Assembly: GCA_010015655.1 (NCBI GenBank)
Contig: ML976663.1
Location: forward strand, 1,188,785 to 1,252,784
From: Bimuria novae-zelandiae CBS 107.79
Taxonomy: Eukaryota > Ascomycota > Dothideomycetes > Pleosporales > Didymosphaeriaceae
DNA length: 64,000 bases
Direction of reading: 5' to 3'
How positions within the stretch are numbered: the stretch's first letter is position 1; the number at the start of each line of letters is the position of its first letter. This document shows positions 52,773 through 64,000 of the stretch, in pieces. Made by a program: the position numbers and the translations under genes. The notes beneath the pieces were generated by a model that did not search any database, was not told the origin of the DNA, and saw nothing but the letters and a program-made list of their open reading frames with translations.

Positions 52773-55700
52773 TCACTCAACGATCTCGATAATGCCTCCG
52801 AATTCTTGAAACAGCCACGGCTCGATATCTTTGTACGCGTCAGGAACTGGTTTCTCCTGGACATCCTTCGGCGTAGCGCGGTCGGATGCCGCTCCGTTCC
52901 CAAGTTCTCGCTTCTTGGTGCCGCTGTCCACTTTTATGGCCTTGTCCCGACTAAAATGGGTAAGACGGTCGAGCTCTTCTCGCTCAGGGCCTTTCAGCAT
53001 TGACTTGGCTGACTTGAAATCGGATCGCGGGACCTCAGGACTACTGGTGTCGTTCAAGAAGAGAGATCGTCCTTTCTCCGGCGTCACCATAGGAACGTTG
53101 ACGGTAGGCGAAGTGGGCACTTGCTCCGGTGGGCTGATCAAGAGTTCGTCGGGGTTGATATCGCCCAACTCCAAGTCATCATCTAGGTAGCCTGTATCGA
53201 TACCTTCGTGTGTCGAAGACTGCCCAGTCTCGCTCTGGACATTGGCCGATTCTCTCAGGTCCTCCGAGTCCGCCACACCTAACATGATGTCTTCTAGCAT
53301 TGAATCTTCCTCATCAAATGGATCCGGTATGTCATCGACAACATCGTCCTCGGTTTGATAAGTAATAGCATGACCAGATCTCGTCGCTCCTGGTTTGTTT
53401 ACAGGATTGAATGCTGTACCACTGCACACTGTGTTTCCCAGATTAGTTGAAAGATCTTCGAAACCCAGATCGCCGTAATCGCTAGAGAGGTTTGATCCCG
53501 GGCGAGCTGTGGAATCATTCTGTTCGAGGAATGACAACTCAGGCGCACCACCTTTGCCATAGCAGTATGATGGTTTCTGGTGCATGATTGACGAGACCGT
53601 CGATGGAGGGTCCTTCTTCTGAATGCTCTTGTGGAGCTTGTGGAGCTCTCTGTAGTCTCTGGGGCCGTTGGTGACGTAGTCGGTCTTTTTCTTCTTTTCT
53701 TGCTGCGTCAAATCAAGCTCCTCGACAATGGCTGAGCTCTTTCGCTTTGATGCTGTGAGCTGCAATTTACTCTGTGTCCCCTTTCCCTTATCTCTGATTT
53801 TGTTGGAATTTTGTTCAGTCGTGTCAGTCCGATCCTCGGTTGACGGAACGCGCTTGGGCGCTGGCTTCTTCGGTGGCTTGTCCATCCCTTCTTTGCAGCA
53901 TAAGTGCTTACAAGCGTCTTTATCTTTGCACGCATGATTGCACGCCCATTTTCCGTTCACCAATTGACGGGGCTCCTGGACTTGTTTCTCCAGGAGTTTG
54001 AATGCCTCTTGGACGCGGCCTTTGCTCTTCGCCGAGCTATTTTTGGCAGTGTTCTTCCGCGTGATGGTGTCTGTCAGGTTTGAATAATTGTCGATGTGAT
54101 CGAAGTCAAGATCGTTGAGCGAGGCTTTGACGAGCTCATCATCATCAATGCTATCGTCATCGAATTCGTCTCTACCGTCAGTAGACTTCGCCGAGACGGC
54201 AGGTGTCTCTGTACGGCGCCTAGACATATTGGACGTGGGACGCGGTAGCTCACACGCAGCTGCCGACTCAGTTTTGGGCGGTGGAAACAACGATGCAGCA
54301 ATCTTCGGCGTGACAGAAGCGGTCCTCATAGTTCCAGCTATGCATCGTTAGCGAACCACCTTTGAATAGAAGGCACGCGTACCAATGCCATCGCACATGA
54401 TGTAACAATTGATACTGAGGTTTGGTGTCATAAGCAGAACAGGGATGGATAGCGATTGCCCATTCCCAACCTTTTTGGCACTGGTGCAGGTTAAGAGCGG
54501 CTTTCCAGTGCGTGCAAAGAGAGTTTACCTGATGCGAGCGAAGTGAGCCTTACGTCCATCGGAAGTTTCCGCCAGTAGACACACGTAGACAACCTTACCC
54601 GCAAAGGTTTCGGTTATCTGTTCGTTAATGAATCCTATGTCGGTCTTCACCATCACTTTTACGCCTTCGGGCGCCTTGGTCACCTTATTGATATCAGTAG
54701 TTGCAGACGAGAGTGAAGGTGCAGGATCTTACCGAGGAGGCTTGTAGTTGGAGCGAGACTCGTAACTTCGGAAAGGCTCTCAACTTCTCAAGAATCTTTA
54801 AACCGTACGGCGGATTGCGGCCGAGCAAGTACTCGATACGGTGAGCATCAGTGCACTCGAGCTCTTCCAGGGACCGTATACCAGCTTGGGCGAGCTTTCT
54901 GCATCCGACAACGCCTAAAGTGTCGATCTGCTTCATCTGAAGTGGGCTGTCATCCCATACACGCGCAGCCAAACTGCGTTCGACGATTAGGGCATTGTTG
55001 ATGCTAACTGAATCTCCAGCGTATATTTGGCAATCGATGATACAGCGTATCAAACGATTTGTCTGCTTGAAGACCACGACGGCTTCAGTGTTGTATTGTA
55101 CCCTGTGTTTGGCAAATTCGCCATCCCAGGAGATGTCTGCGCCGCCTAGAACCGATTGAATCAAAAGCGACACTTTGTGAGCGGGCAGGTCGAGATTCAC
55201 GGGTATCGGAAATCGAATGTAAGGCGATTTGTTGATGCTCTTGTACAACGACTTCTCGCCAGCTCTGAAACGAACAGTTTCGAATTCGGAAGCCTGTGCA
55301 ATTGCGGAAAGCTATGCATGCCAACGTCAGCGAGAAACTTCACTTGGCTGGGGGTACTTGCGATTTCAGAGATGGTAGCCTTCGGTGCAAGTCCCATGAA
55401 CGTGCGCATACTGTTGAATTGAACGTAGTACTGTGCCATTGCGTAGCCGTACTCAGTGCAACGAAAAGACTCTTCACCAGCCATCAAGTTGTGCTCGCGT
55501 AGTAATGTAATATCACGGAAACAGATGTCATCAAGTTGTTCATCGAGGCTTTGCCCACTCCGAGAACCTTCCAGCTTGTAGTACACTGGGTTCTGCTTGA
55601 TGCGTACGTATAGAAAAGTGCTCGCGAGCCACTTTCGTGCTGAGACCAAATCACGAATCGTTCCAAGGCCAATTTCAGCGTTCAAGTGCTCGACAAGCCC

Positions 55701-57827
55701 GAGATGCAGAGTGCTCTCCACGACCTCTTGCCCCGTAACCATCAGTTCGTATTTTCGGACCTTGGACTGCCGCGTCATGATAACAGCGACTGCGCTATCA
55801 TCAAACTGCGGTCGACCAGCTCGACCGAGCATTTGCATTACTTCAAGGTCGGAGTATTCCACGACTTGATTTTGAGCAAAGCCCACAGTATTCTTGATGA
55901 TGACCAGATGGCAAGGTAAATTGACGCCGACGGCTAGAGTCGATGTGCAGCAAATCACGCTGAGCTCGCCATCCAAATATGCCTTTTCAATCTTGACTCT
56001 ATCATCGCCATCGATACCGGCATGATGGAAAGCCACGCCTGACGCAGCGCACTCGCGAAGTTCCTTGTTCTGGAACGATAGAGCTTTCGTAGGTGGCCTC
56101 CAGGCGCGGTCTTTCGGGTGCCGCGTGACCCACCAATTTGCGAGGACTTTAGCTGTAGCTTCGGTGGATTTGCGTGTGAAGCAAAATACCATGATGGGCT
56201 TTCCTTCCGAGTAAGTCCTCACAACGTCTGGGAGTTTGGTATCGAGGTGCTTTTCAAATGCGAAGTCGTTTGTACTTGATTGATAGCCGCAGACGTGTTT
56301 TCGCAACCGGACTGGTCGAAATTCTTCCCCGAATTGTTCGTTAAGGGCAGGCTCACGGGGCTCGTCTGTGTTCTTTCCCAACCAAGTTGCTACATCATGG
56401 AAATTTGGCACAGTTGCAGATAATGCAACGAAGCGAACGTGCGTGCCGATAGACTTCATTCGCGCAACAACCGCTTCCAGAGTAGCACCACGGTCTTCTT
56501 TTAGCAAGTGAACTTCATCGATGAGGAACAGATTGATGAGGCGCATCAGTTTTTCATGATCTTTCCACTTGCGGGTGATACTGTCCCACTTCTCCGGAGT
56601 AGTTATGATGATATTCGCGCTCTGAACATTGCGCAGATCGGCTGAATCTGAGTCCCCCGTCAACTCCACGCAATTGAGGCCAAGAGGACTAAACTTCTTC
56701 TGCCAGTCCCGCTGACGTTCGGAACACAATGATTTGGTCGGAGCTTGATAGATGATCTTATACTGAATAGTAGAATTTTTGGTGATAGCCCGACAGATGG
56801 CAAGCTCAAGCACGACAGTTTTACCGCTCCCAGTGGGCGACGCCAGTACGAAATTATTGTCGGTCTTGTACACACTGTGAAAACACTTGGACTGTACCGC
56901 ATTGAAGATCGGATACGGGAAGATGGTTCGCAGTTTGTCGGGCAATTCAGCAACGGGGATTTGCTGTATGCCTTGAGTGGTCGGAGCCCTAGAACGCGCT
57001 TTGGTTTGTGCAACAGGCACATCACCAGCCGCTTGGTGCTGAGAACGCACTAGGTCCTTTTCCGGGTAGCTAGCCTTAGAGACCTCTCCATCGTTGTAGT
57101 GGTGTGGATGTGCTGCCGGCTGGGTGTGACCGCTCTGGATGTTCTCAACTCGTCGCTGACTGGCCTTGAATGCCGGGCTAGATGAAACTCCGAATTGAAC
57201 ATCCGAGCTTGACTCTTGGAAAGGGTGAGTCGGGTTGTATGTGAACTGGTCTTGAAAACGTGAGCTACATCCCACAAGGACGTGTTCTTAGGTTCACTTA
57301 CTCAAATTCCGAGGTGGAGCTGGCGTGGAGAAGCCATACTGGTTTCCTGAGAACGTCAACATGCCATTGTGTACCCAAGCCGCTTCGGCACATACCATCG
57401 AGACCGTACTGTGGGTCCTCCTCTAGGCGATACGGATCTGGCATCTGTGAAGATGGGCCCGGAGCAAAGAATCTGGACGACTGCGGGGCCAGCGAGAGTC
57501 GCGCCTGCCCTCTCGCAGCTCCGCTCTGCCGATCAATATGCGGCTGCTGTAACAGCCTCTCGTCTGATGGAGAATCAGTATGTATCCGGACGCACCTTCC
57601 GATCCAACACACTCACCGAACGAATCTAGCTGCTGTTCTAGCCCATACATACCGTCATCCTCCACCCGACCGTACGTATGATCCTGACGCGGTACACGAT
57701 AACGGTCGCGAGGCGGGACCGCTCGTGGGCGAGCCGGCTGTTTGAACTGCGGCTCCAGAATAGAAAACTGGCCTGGGGGTGGGTTAGCCCCTCGGCCGTC
57801 GAGACGATTGCGGAAGGTGAAGCTCAT
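52773..57827 (-). CDS. MER3: Meiotic DNA helicase Mer3/HFM1, about 1590 aa, seven exons
   Basis: Ski2-like 3'-5' helicase that stabilises recombination intermediates and promotes crossovers. Minus-strand exons 57827-57617, 57563-57302, 57264-55344, 55293-54733, 54683-54529, 54480-54383 and 54337-52773; all six phases (1,2,0,0,2,1) close, with introns of 37-53 bp. The N-terminus is disordered. The helicase core has FNAVQSKCFHSVYKTDNNFV, Walker A ASPTGSGKT, DEVH (LIDEVHLL), SATVPNF, and motif VI (QMLGRAGRPQFD). A winged helix and Sec63 domain follow (FRAGEKSLYKSINKSPYIRF, LGVVGCRKLAQAGIRSLEEL). A fungal Cys/His cluster (WACNHACKDKDACKHLCCKE) recalled from fungal Mer3 proteins lies near residue 1210, and a long acidic/Ser tail ends it. 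Transcription is expected mainly in meiosis. Confidence 0.92.
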
Positions 57828-58603
57828 GCTGGTAGCATGGCGAGAAGGTCACCGCTGACTTGTAGTGAAGTCAAGGATAGGAAGGCGGTGAGATGAAAGA
57901 ATGAATGAGAGAATTTGAAAGCTGAATAGACCTCCAAAAGTGGAAGATGGTGCGGTTGGAGGGTTGAGTGGCGGGCGCGGCGGAGGAGGAAGTCGCGATC
58001 GTGGTCATCCATGTGCGACAGTCGCAGAAGATAGCTCTTTCATTGGCACTGGCAATAATTTGATTGTTGCATTGGCTAAATTCCCTTGAATAGTAAAACG
58101 ATATAACTACCTTGAAACCGTCGGTGGCCATGCAGTCTTCCAGAGGCCATGGAGTGGCAAGCTCGTGTCGCCCTTTCCTACGGATTGCACAGCTTTATGG
58201 AGAAGAGTTCAGATACATGAGCCAAACAACCTGTCCGTATAACAAGGTAGAGCGTTGCGTATGACTGCTTGTTGTACAAATGACGGACTTCCTCCAAGCT
58301 CTGAAGGAGTGCAAAGCCCTCTTGCCATGCCCCGGCCAGCTTTTGGCTGGTCGTTCACTTCCTACATTTCGGTTTCGTAAATTTTGGTAACCTGATAGAC
58401 GCGTTCCAGCGAAAATGTCACACTAAAATACCCACACATAATCCTACCGGCTTCAACTGATGACCCTTCATCCTTTACCGATGCCGCGCCCCACCTATCT
58501 ATAATAACCAGTCTACGGCTTGACGGTATATCGAACAATGGACGCTCGCAAAATATGGAAAGACATCATGTGCGCAAGAAATGGATACGACCAGGGCGGT
58601 GTA
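57828..58603. other. MER3 promoter and 3' flank of the sugar-transporter gene
   Basis: About 780 bases. CCAAT-like and AT-rich motifs are present but none is convincing. No gene seen. Confidence 0.5.
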
Positions 58604-59954
58604 TCACTCTGGTTTTTCGGCTGGACGCAGGTGGTCGGCGTCCTCGTTAGATTCGCTAGTCGAGATTCCCTCGAGAGGAGCAATCGTGGTCGGTTTTGGT
58701 GCGTCCGGTTGGGTGTACAGATATGTGGCTGCCAGGACCACAGCTGTTCCCACAGCGAACTGAGTTGTGTCAGTCAGAAGTACTTTTGGAGGAACGGAGT
58801 TACCAGTGCTCACCGCCATCGTGATTTCAAAGTCGAAGAAATATGCGCTCGCCACGCAACTAACGAGGATCGAAAGACTTGTTGCGAAATTCTTCGCAAT
58901 ATTGTCCGCGTAGTTGATGACCAATGCAACAATGATACCGCCAGCGGCCTGAAAGCCAATCGCCGTCCATACAACCCAATTGTAGCCGGCGAAGAAGCCA
59001 TCTTTTGCAATATTCTGACCATCGACAAAGACAATGCCAATGAAGAAAGCTGGAAACAATGACCAGAATGAGAGTTGGCAATTACGGACCCAGAGCGAAG
59101 CCTGCTTTGTCGACGATTGCTTGAGGATCTTTTCAAACGTTACACCAGCAAGTCCGGAAAGCGCACAAGCTATCAAGACAGCCATCAGCCCGACGGAGCG
59201 GTTCATCAGAGGTGCTTCGTCATTTTGAATGCCTTCGTAGGTCGCGGAGCGCTTAGCGATGGATTGCAACCACCGTTTGGCCTCAGCGGCCTTTCCCGCT
59301 TCGGCGGCTGGTTCAGGTATGGATTGGGGCAACTGCACGATAGCTACACCCGCCATGAGCAAACCGAGTGCCGCCCATTTCTTGACTGACAGCACTCGGC
59401 CAAGCATTATGACACTGAAAATCGCCGTCGTAAGGATCTTCAGCTGGTATGTGACCTGGAACGTGGCTGCATCCAGGTTGCTAACAGCGACGTATTGTAA
59501 CGAGTTCTGTAGGGTGTATAACGCGGCGGGGATAGCGAGCTTCCAGCTATCACCGGCAAAAACGGTAGACAGGAGGTTGCTAAAGAGGACGGTGGCCGGC
59601 GTGCCAGGCGGGAGGTTCTTCGCGATATCGTACAGCGCAACGGTAGCACTGATGCCGAGCTTAATGACTTCATTGAGAAACACGGACGTCGAGGTATGGT
59701 AGCGGAGACCATTCACGGGCGGCATGATGCGCGAGTAGTGCATAATCTAGGAACCTTTAGCCATGGTGTCATGAACACGCTGTGCCGGGCCCTGCGCGGG
59801 GCATGCAGACGTACCAAAATCAACATCGAGTTCTGGAAAACTAGCTGCGGGTATTGTTAGCTTTGGGTGTACGATGCTTCCAGCGTGGTCGTACCGTGAC
59901 CAGCGAGATGTGCTTCAGAGGCACACCTCGGAAAGTCGCATTAGGATTTGACAT
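58604..59954 (-). CDS. Golgi nucleotide-sugar transporter (SLC35A, UDP-galactose type), 410 aa, with a 30-bp exon
   Basis: Antiporter bringing nucleotide sugars into the Golgi for glycan synthesis. Minus-strand exons 59954-59895, 59844-59815 and 59746-58604, all phase 0. The middle exon is only 10 codons. The spliced start reads GVPLKHISLVTLVFQNSMLI then IMHYSRIMPPVNGLRYHTST, the standard SLC35A opening. About ten hydrophobic helices follow, with family blocks SVFLNEVIKLGISATVALYD, YTLQNSLQYVAVSNLDAATF, QVTYQLKILTTAIFSVIMLG and the late KNFATSLSILVSCVASAYFF. The C-terminal tail is hydrophilic. The sugar specificity cannot be read from sequence; UDP-galactose (Gms1-like) is the best guess. Confidence 0.9.
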
Positions 59955-61873
59955 GGCCGCTTAGGTGTATAGGGGGGGTACGATGCGGAGGCTAGGAGTT
60001 GCAGGCGTAAATGTTGGAGAGCGGGTGAATTGAAGCAGCTGCTACATGTACCACAGGCCGCGCTGCGCCAGATGTTAATGAGCGTGTGAGGTGAGGCAGG
60101 CGCACAAAAGCAGGAGAAGGCTGGGTTGAACAGGCGATCTTTACTTAGATTCCAGCCGGCGCCAGTCTCCCAGGTTGTCAGCCGCAGACTAGTGTCCCTT
60201 GTCCTTTCGCTACCGCAGCCTAATCTCCACCCCCTTGTTTCGCTGTCCTCATTCACCGTATACACCGTTGAAGCGTCCTAGAGTCCCTTCGCATGGTCAA
60301 GTTTCGGGCGCACACAACCCCATGCGAATTGCAGTTGTAACGTCCTCCCATCTTGTTGTGCAGCGCGATGCCATTCTCTCGGGTTTGTATCTTTTTACCT
60401 AACATTCGCTAACGTCGTGATCCGCGCCGAATAATAAGCATTTGATAACTGCCAAGTCTCATGCACCTCTCAGGAACTAGCCAATGGCAAGACTGCACTA
60501 GCCCATCTGCCTTCCGATCCTGGAGTCCTTCTAAACCCTCGAAACGGCCTATGTAAGCCTTTAAGGTCAGCAATTCCGATCCTGGGAGTCCTTTTGAACC
60601 CGCGAAACGGCCTATGTGAAGTCAGCAACATCCAGTTTGCTTTCAATCTTGACGCCAAAGCCTCACAATAGCAGGAAATTTTACCTATTAGGTGCCGCAC
60701 TGAAGACGAGCGCCGTATGTTCTCTTCACACCTCAATATCCTTCATCTCGGGTCGGGCAATGTGTCGATGCTGTGCGGAGTTGGACATAGCACCCACTGA
60801 TTTCTTTCATTGCAAAACCATCACAATGAGAAACTCTATTGAAGCAGCATAGGTCATTTCCACTCATGACTCTTCTTCTTCGATTGGTTACACATCGGGA
60901 CCGGCCAACAGCTACAGTGTTTACAACCAACTCATCGGGGGAAGGACAGAAGCGGCCTGAACAGGACTCTACCGTAATTCGATCACAGACTCGTCTCACC
61001 TCTCGTTATGCAAGGGCGATGGAGAGGCAATAAGCTCGAAGTCCATACTTCAGCTACGAATCACGGCTGTTCGTCGACCACAGGCACAGCTATGCCGGCT
61101 GCGAATGTAGCGAACAAGAATACCGAATACACGACTCAGCTGCGGAACTGGTGCTGGTGCTGCCTACTTTATACAAAGGGACCAACAGAAAGACTGCTAG
61201 ATATAATTTCTTAACCTTGGAATCGAGAAAGTCCTTTTCTTCCCGTGGCTTGTAAGGTTTGATCTGCCAGTGTCAACCGTCTCCGGTCCTCGAATAGACG
61301 TTAGCTGATATCTTTGTCTCCACGCCGAATATATGCGTTGAGCACGACCTCAGACCCAGTATCATTCACGTATTAGCGTTGGACTGGAGATATGTTCGGC
61401 GGCCGCAATTGGACCCTGGATTCGTTGTGCTCTAGGAGCGTGTATCCTCGGTTAGCTAGAGTAAGGCATAATATGGACCAAGGATTCCCCAAGATAAGAG
61501 GGCTGGGCCTCCGTCGAAGCGGATATTGTTGAACGCGCAGGCGACTGCTTCAACTTCGCTCCATTCAAGGTCTCTTCTTTTTCAACATCAGCGTGTTTCT
61601 AAGCTGACTCCAATGCGATCAAGCTTGAGGCGCAAATCAAAAAGCCTTCTTTTCCTGCAGTTCTTCGCATTTCACTGACGGGGCAGCATGTGGCATAATC
61701 TGCCTATTTTCGACAAGTCGTTCTTACCTTCTTCTAGCACTAGAGAATGACGCGGAATATTGGTCTAAAAGTGTGCAGCAAAGGCATCCGTAAAAATAGA
61801 GAATATGCGATACACATCTCGAAGACAACGCAGCCTAGAGAAGCTTGCGGCCTAGCGGATGCGATTATCTGTA
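59955..61873. other. Gene-free stretch of about 1.9 kb before transposon 2
   Basis: No convincing coding region on either strand. It contains the duplicated ~60-bp unit at 60512-60628 and becomes more AT-rich toward the transposon. Confidence 0.5.
60512..60628. repeat. Tandem duplication of a ~60-bp unit
   Basis: Copy 1 (60512-60573) and copy 2 (60574-60628) share TTCCGATCCTGG, AGTCCTT, CGAAACGGCCTATGT and GTCAGCAA, with a few transitions and a 7-base deletion in copy 2. They are head-to-tail with no spacer. Confidence 0.85.
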
Positions 61874-61875
61874 TA

Positions 61876-61917
61876 CCGTGCCCGACGGGCTCGTGCACCG
61901 CGCGGGCTCGTGCACCA
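61876..61917 (+). repeat. Left terminal inverted repeat of transposon 2, with an internal 13-bp duplication
   Basis: 42 bp beginning CCGTGCCCGAC. GGGCTCGTGCACC occurs twice (61887-61899 and 61904-61916), each containing the palindrome GTGCAC. Confidence 0.95.
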
Positions 61918-62035
61918 ACACCAACATGCTCACCACCACAAAGATGAGGTTATTGTGAGCGCTACAAAAGCGATTATCGCGAGATTTTTTATTATAATTA
62001 CTCCGTAGAGGCGTACGAACAAGTTATACTATCTA

Positions 62036-63920
62036 AGTTTTCGCGAGAGAGTGATTGCGCGACCGCGAGAGCTGACTTTAGGTGGAGGTGCTAGTGCAGC
62101 TTCTAGGGACGACGGATAAGCTACAGCACCGCCCTTGGCTTGTTTTGGCTTGCGCTTTGCTAGAGGTGCTTTTGAAGCTTTGCGCTTGCCTCTTTAGGTA
62201 ATTGTAGAGGCCTGCCTAGTGTTTTGAGCAGCTTTTCTGGCATCCCGGGCAGCCACCTGTTCGGCCTTCATCTGATCTCGCACCTCCTTGGCTCTCTCTC
62301 TCGCCACACGACGCTCCTCCTTCTCTTGCTCCTTAAGGAGCTTGGCAGCAGCTTGAAGCTCCTTTCTATTTAACTTTGCTAGTCTCTCCTACTCCTCTTA
62401 GTGTTGCTTTTCTGCCTCACGCTCACGTGCTCGCTCGAACTTAGAGGGCGACTAGAAAGTAGCACCACCGTAGTACTCCTCTTTGCGCTGCAAATCGAGA
62501 GGCTTGCCAGCGTTCTTACGCTGCTTCTTAGCAGTGAGAGCATCCCTTAGGCCGCTGTTCTCATAGTGTAGTAGCTCGTTTTAAACCTGAAGTTGGTGTA
62601 GCGTTTGGGAGAGCTTCTGCGAGGTCTCCGCCGAGGTATCCTTCACTACAGCACGTATGAGACGCTCCATCTGCCTCTAGTCCTCAGGCAAAAGGGCTGA
62701 GAGCCATGCCTTACTCTTATTATTGTCCTGTTTGCGGAAACGCTTAAGTACGACGTCAGCCTTTATAGGGGCTATACTAGTGGCTTCAAACGCCTTAAGG
62801 ACGAGTTTTGTTGTAAACGTAGACTTCTAAGCACCCTAGAATAGCAGGAAGAAGTCTCCCTTCTAAATAGCTAATAACCCTTACGTTTTAAAGAGGTAAT
62901 TAGTAAGCTTAGCAGAGTAGTTGCTGCTAAGAGGTTTAAAGCAAACTACATTAAAAGGCTGTAGTGTATAGGTTAAGTAAAGGGGAAACACGGCCAGCAG
63001 TATTTTATAAGCCTCGTAGTATTTAATAAAGTCTATTAAGAGGTAGCTACTATAGCTATTAAGTATAAGGAGGCGCCAAGCTTGGCTAAAGCGTGCTTTT
63101 TACTTTGTTTCGCGGTCAAAAACCTGCTCTAACTAGGCTAATCTAATATTATTATTTATCTATCCTGTTAGTAAAGAGCTTATAAACACACTATGCTTTC
63201 CTGCTTTAATTTAAGCTACCTATAAGGCTTAAAGTGTACAGTTAGCTAACAAGTATATAAGGGTTAGCGACAAAACACTCCTATCTACTCTAATAGTTGC
63301 TATAACTATTACCCACTCTTAAGAGCTATCTTAAAGCGCTGTTTAGACCTTCTTTTCCTCCTATTAAAGCTAACTAAACACCCGTTTTAAGCGTCCTATA
63401 ATACCAATTATAAAGCCCTTTTTATCTATATTATAGGTATTATAAGGCTTTACCTTATACTAAATAATCTTATAATGTAAGAGGTTAAAGTACAACTCGT
63501 ACTTGCGTCGTAAGTTAGCCTAGTAGCGTATAACGTCTATGCTAGCGCTCTATTTAGAGATAAGATAGTCGTGGTTGCAGTTAATAAAATGCGAAACCTA
63601 GCCCTCTCCGACATGCTTTTTCGATATATTAAACGCGAAATTTTGTATTATAGCTCTCGTAGGAGGTAGCCCACGAGCCGTAAGCCCTCTAATATACTCT
63701 ACGAGTCCCTCCTCTTATTGTGGGCTAAGTAGTTATTGCGCGGCGTACCCGGCTGCCTAAGGGCTTGTCTGGTGGTTCCACCTTTGGCTAAGTGTTGAAT
63801 GCGATACACCATATTTTTTCGCGATACCCTAGATGCTAAAATTATCGCTAGCTTTACGCGATTCTAAATCTGCAATTACCTTATTAATTAGTGCTATAGT
63901 GGTGTAGTTATCGCGTGTTG
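62036..63920 (-). pseudogene. Fot1/pogo transposase remnant of transposon 2
   Basis: Reading the minus strand from about 63920: a first helix-turn-helix (ALINKVIADLESRKASDNFS, stop, GIAKKYGVSHSTLSQRW), a CENP-B-type second one (LVEYIRGLTARGLPPTRAII, then HVGEG-stop-VSHFI where the family has W), the start of the DDE core (YNIDKKGFIIG), and the C-terminal block PLYLTYTLQPFNVVCFKPLS. The tail LQRKEEYYGGATFWSPSKFE and a long charged coiled end follow. More than ten TAG/TAA stops sit at expected Gln or Trp codons, the RIP pattern. No frameshift is needed for most of its length. Ends are approximate. Confidence 0.85.
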
Positions 63921-63953
63921 AAAAAGTCGAGATGGACGCGTTGTTTGGTGGGG

Positions 63954-63995
63954 TGGTGCACGAGCCCGCGCGGTGCACGAGCCCGTCGGGCACGG
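63954..63995 (-). repeat. Right terminal inverted repeat of transposon 2
   Basis: Exact reverse complement of 61876-61917, followed by TA three bases before the end of the window. Confidence 0.95.
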
Positions 63996-64000
63996 TACCC

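Larger units (their letters stand above)
61876..63995 (-). mobile_element. Transposon 2: Fot1/pogo-type DNA element, complete and RIP-degraded
   Basis: Perfect 42-bp terminal inverted repeats at 61876-61917 and 63954-63995, flanked by TA on both sides (61874-61875 and 63996-63997). Length 2120 bp, with no assembly gap. The transposase remnant lies on the minus strand. The terminal repeats differ completely from those of transposon 1, so this is a second family. The interior 62800-63900 is strongly AT-rich with frequent TA, while 62040-62760 (transposase C-terminus) is less affected. The element is almost certainly immobile. Confidence 0.9.

Overview
The window is 64 kb of nuclear DNA from a filamentous ascomycete (Pezizomycotina, most likely a dothideomycete; I cannot name the species). 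The evidence is short GT-AG introns of about 45-75 bp with CTAAC/CTGAC-type branch points, a HET-domain gene, a Zn2Cys6-type regulator, fungus-specific forms of Mer3, Rav1, Srp40 and Fmc1, and two DNA transposons whose transposase frames are full of TAG/TAA stops in AT-rich sequence, the signature expected of repeat-induced point mutation (RIP). No bacterial, viral, CRISPR, rRNA or tRNA feature was seen.

Layout. 0-9.6 kb: the 3' end of a zinc-cluster regulator, an unrecognised nuclear-type protein, PRMT3-type arginine methyltransferase and the six-exon RAV1 gene. 9.6-14.8 kb: gene-poor, with a decayed gene, an orphan CxxC protein and an unresolved gene in C/G-rich sequence. 14.8-22.3 kb: a DNAJC9-like J-protein divergent from a stand-alone Rib2-type deaminase, a small secreted protein, an NTF2-like protein, a Cys-rich surface protein and the telomere-capping gene STN1. 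22.35-24.46 kb: Fot1/pogo transposon 1, with a 495-N assembly gap. 24.5-32.5 kb: HET-domain protein, secreted tyrosinase, an orphan, and a secreted Lys/Arg/Pro-repeat protein interrupted by one in-frame TAG. 32.7-60 kb: a dense housekeeping block: EngB/Mrx8 GTPase divergent from FMC1, SRP40, SEC3, an orphan, a DUF1295 membrane protein, VPH1, a PLP aminotransferase, MER3/HFM1 and a nucleotide-sugar transporter. 60-64 kb: gene-free DNA with a 60-bp duplication, then Fot1/pogo transposon 2.

Functional links. RAV1 and VPH1 act together in V-ATPase assembly. STN1 and MER3 concern telomeres and meiotic recombination. FMC1 and the EngB GTPase both concern mitochondrial biogenesis and share a 196-bp promoter region. 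Most genes are otherwise independent housekeeping genes. The unusual material is around the transposons: the HET gene, the decayed gene and the secreted protein with an amber codon.

Exon boundaries were worked out by hand from splice signals, reading-frame phase and recalled family conservation. Where the phases close exactly I give the exons. No database search was run.
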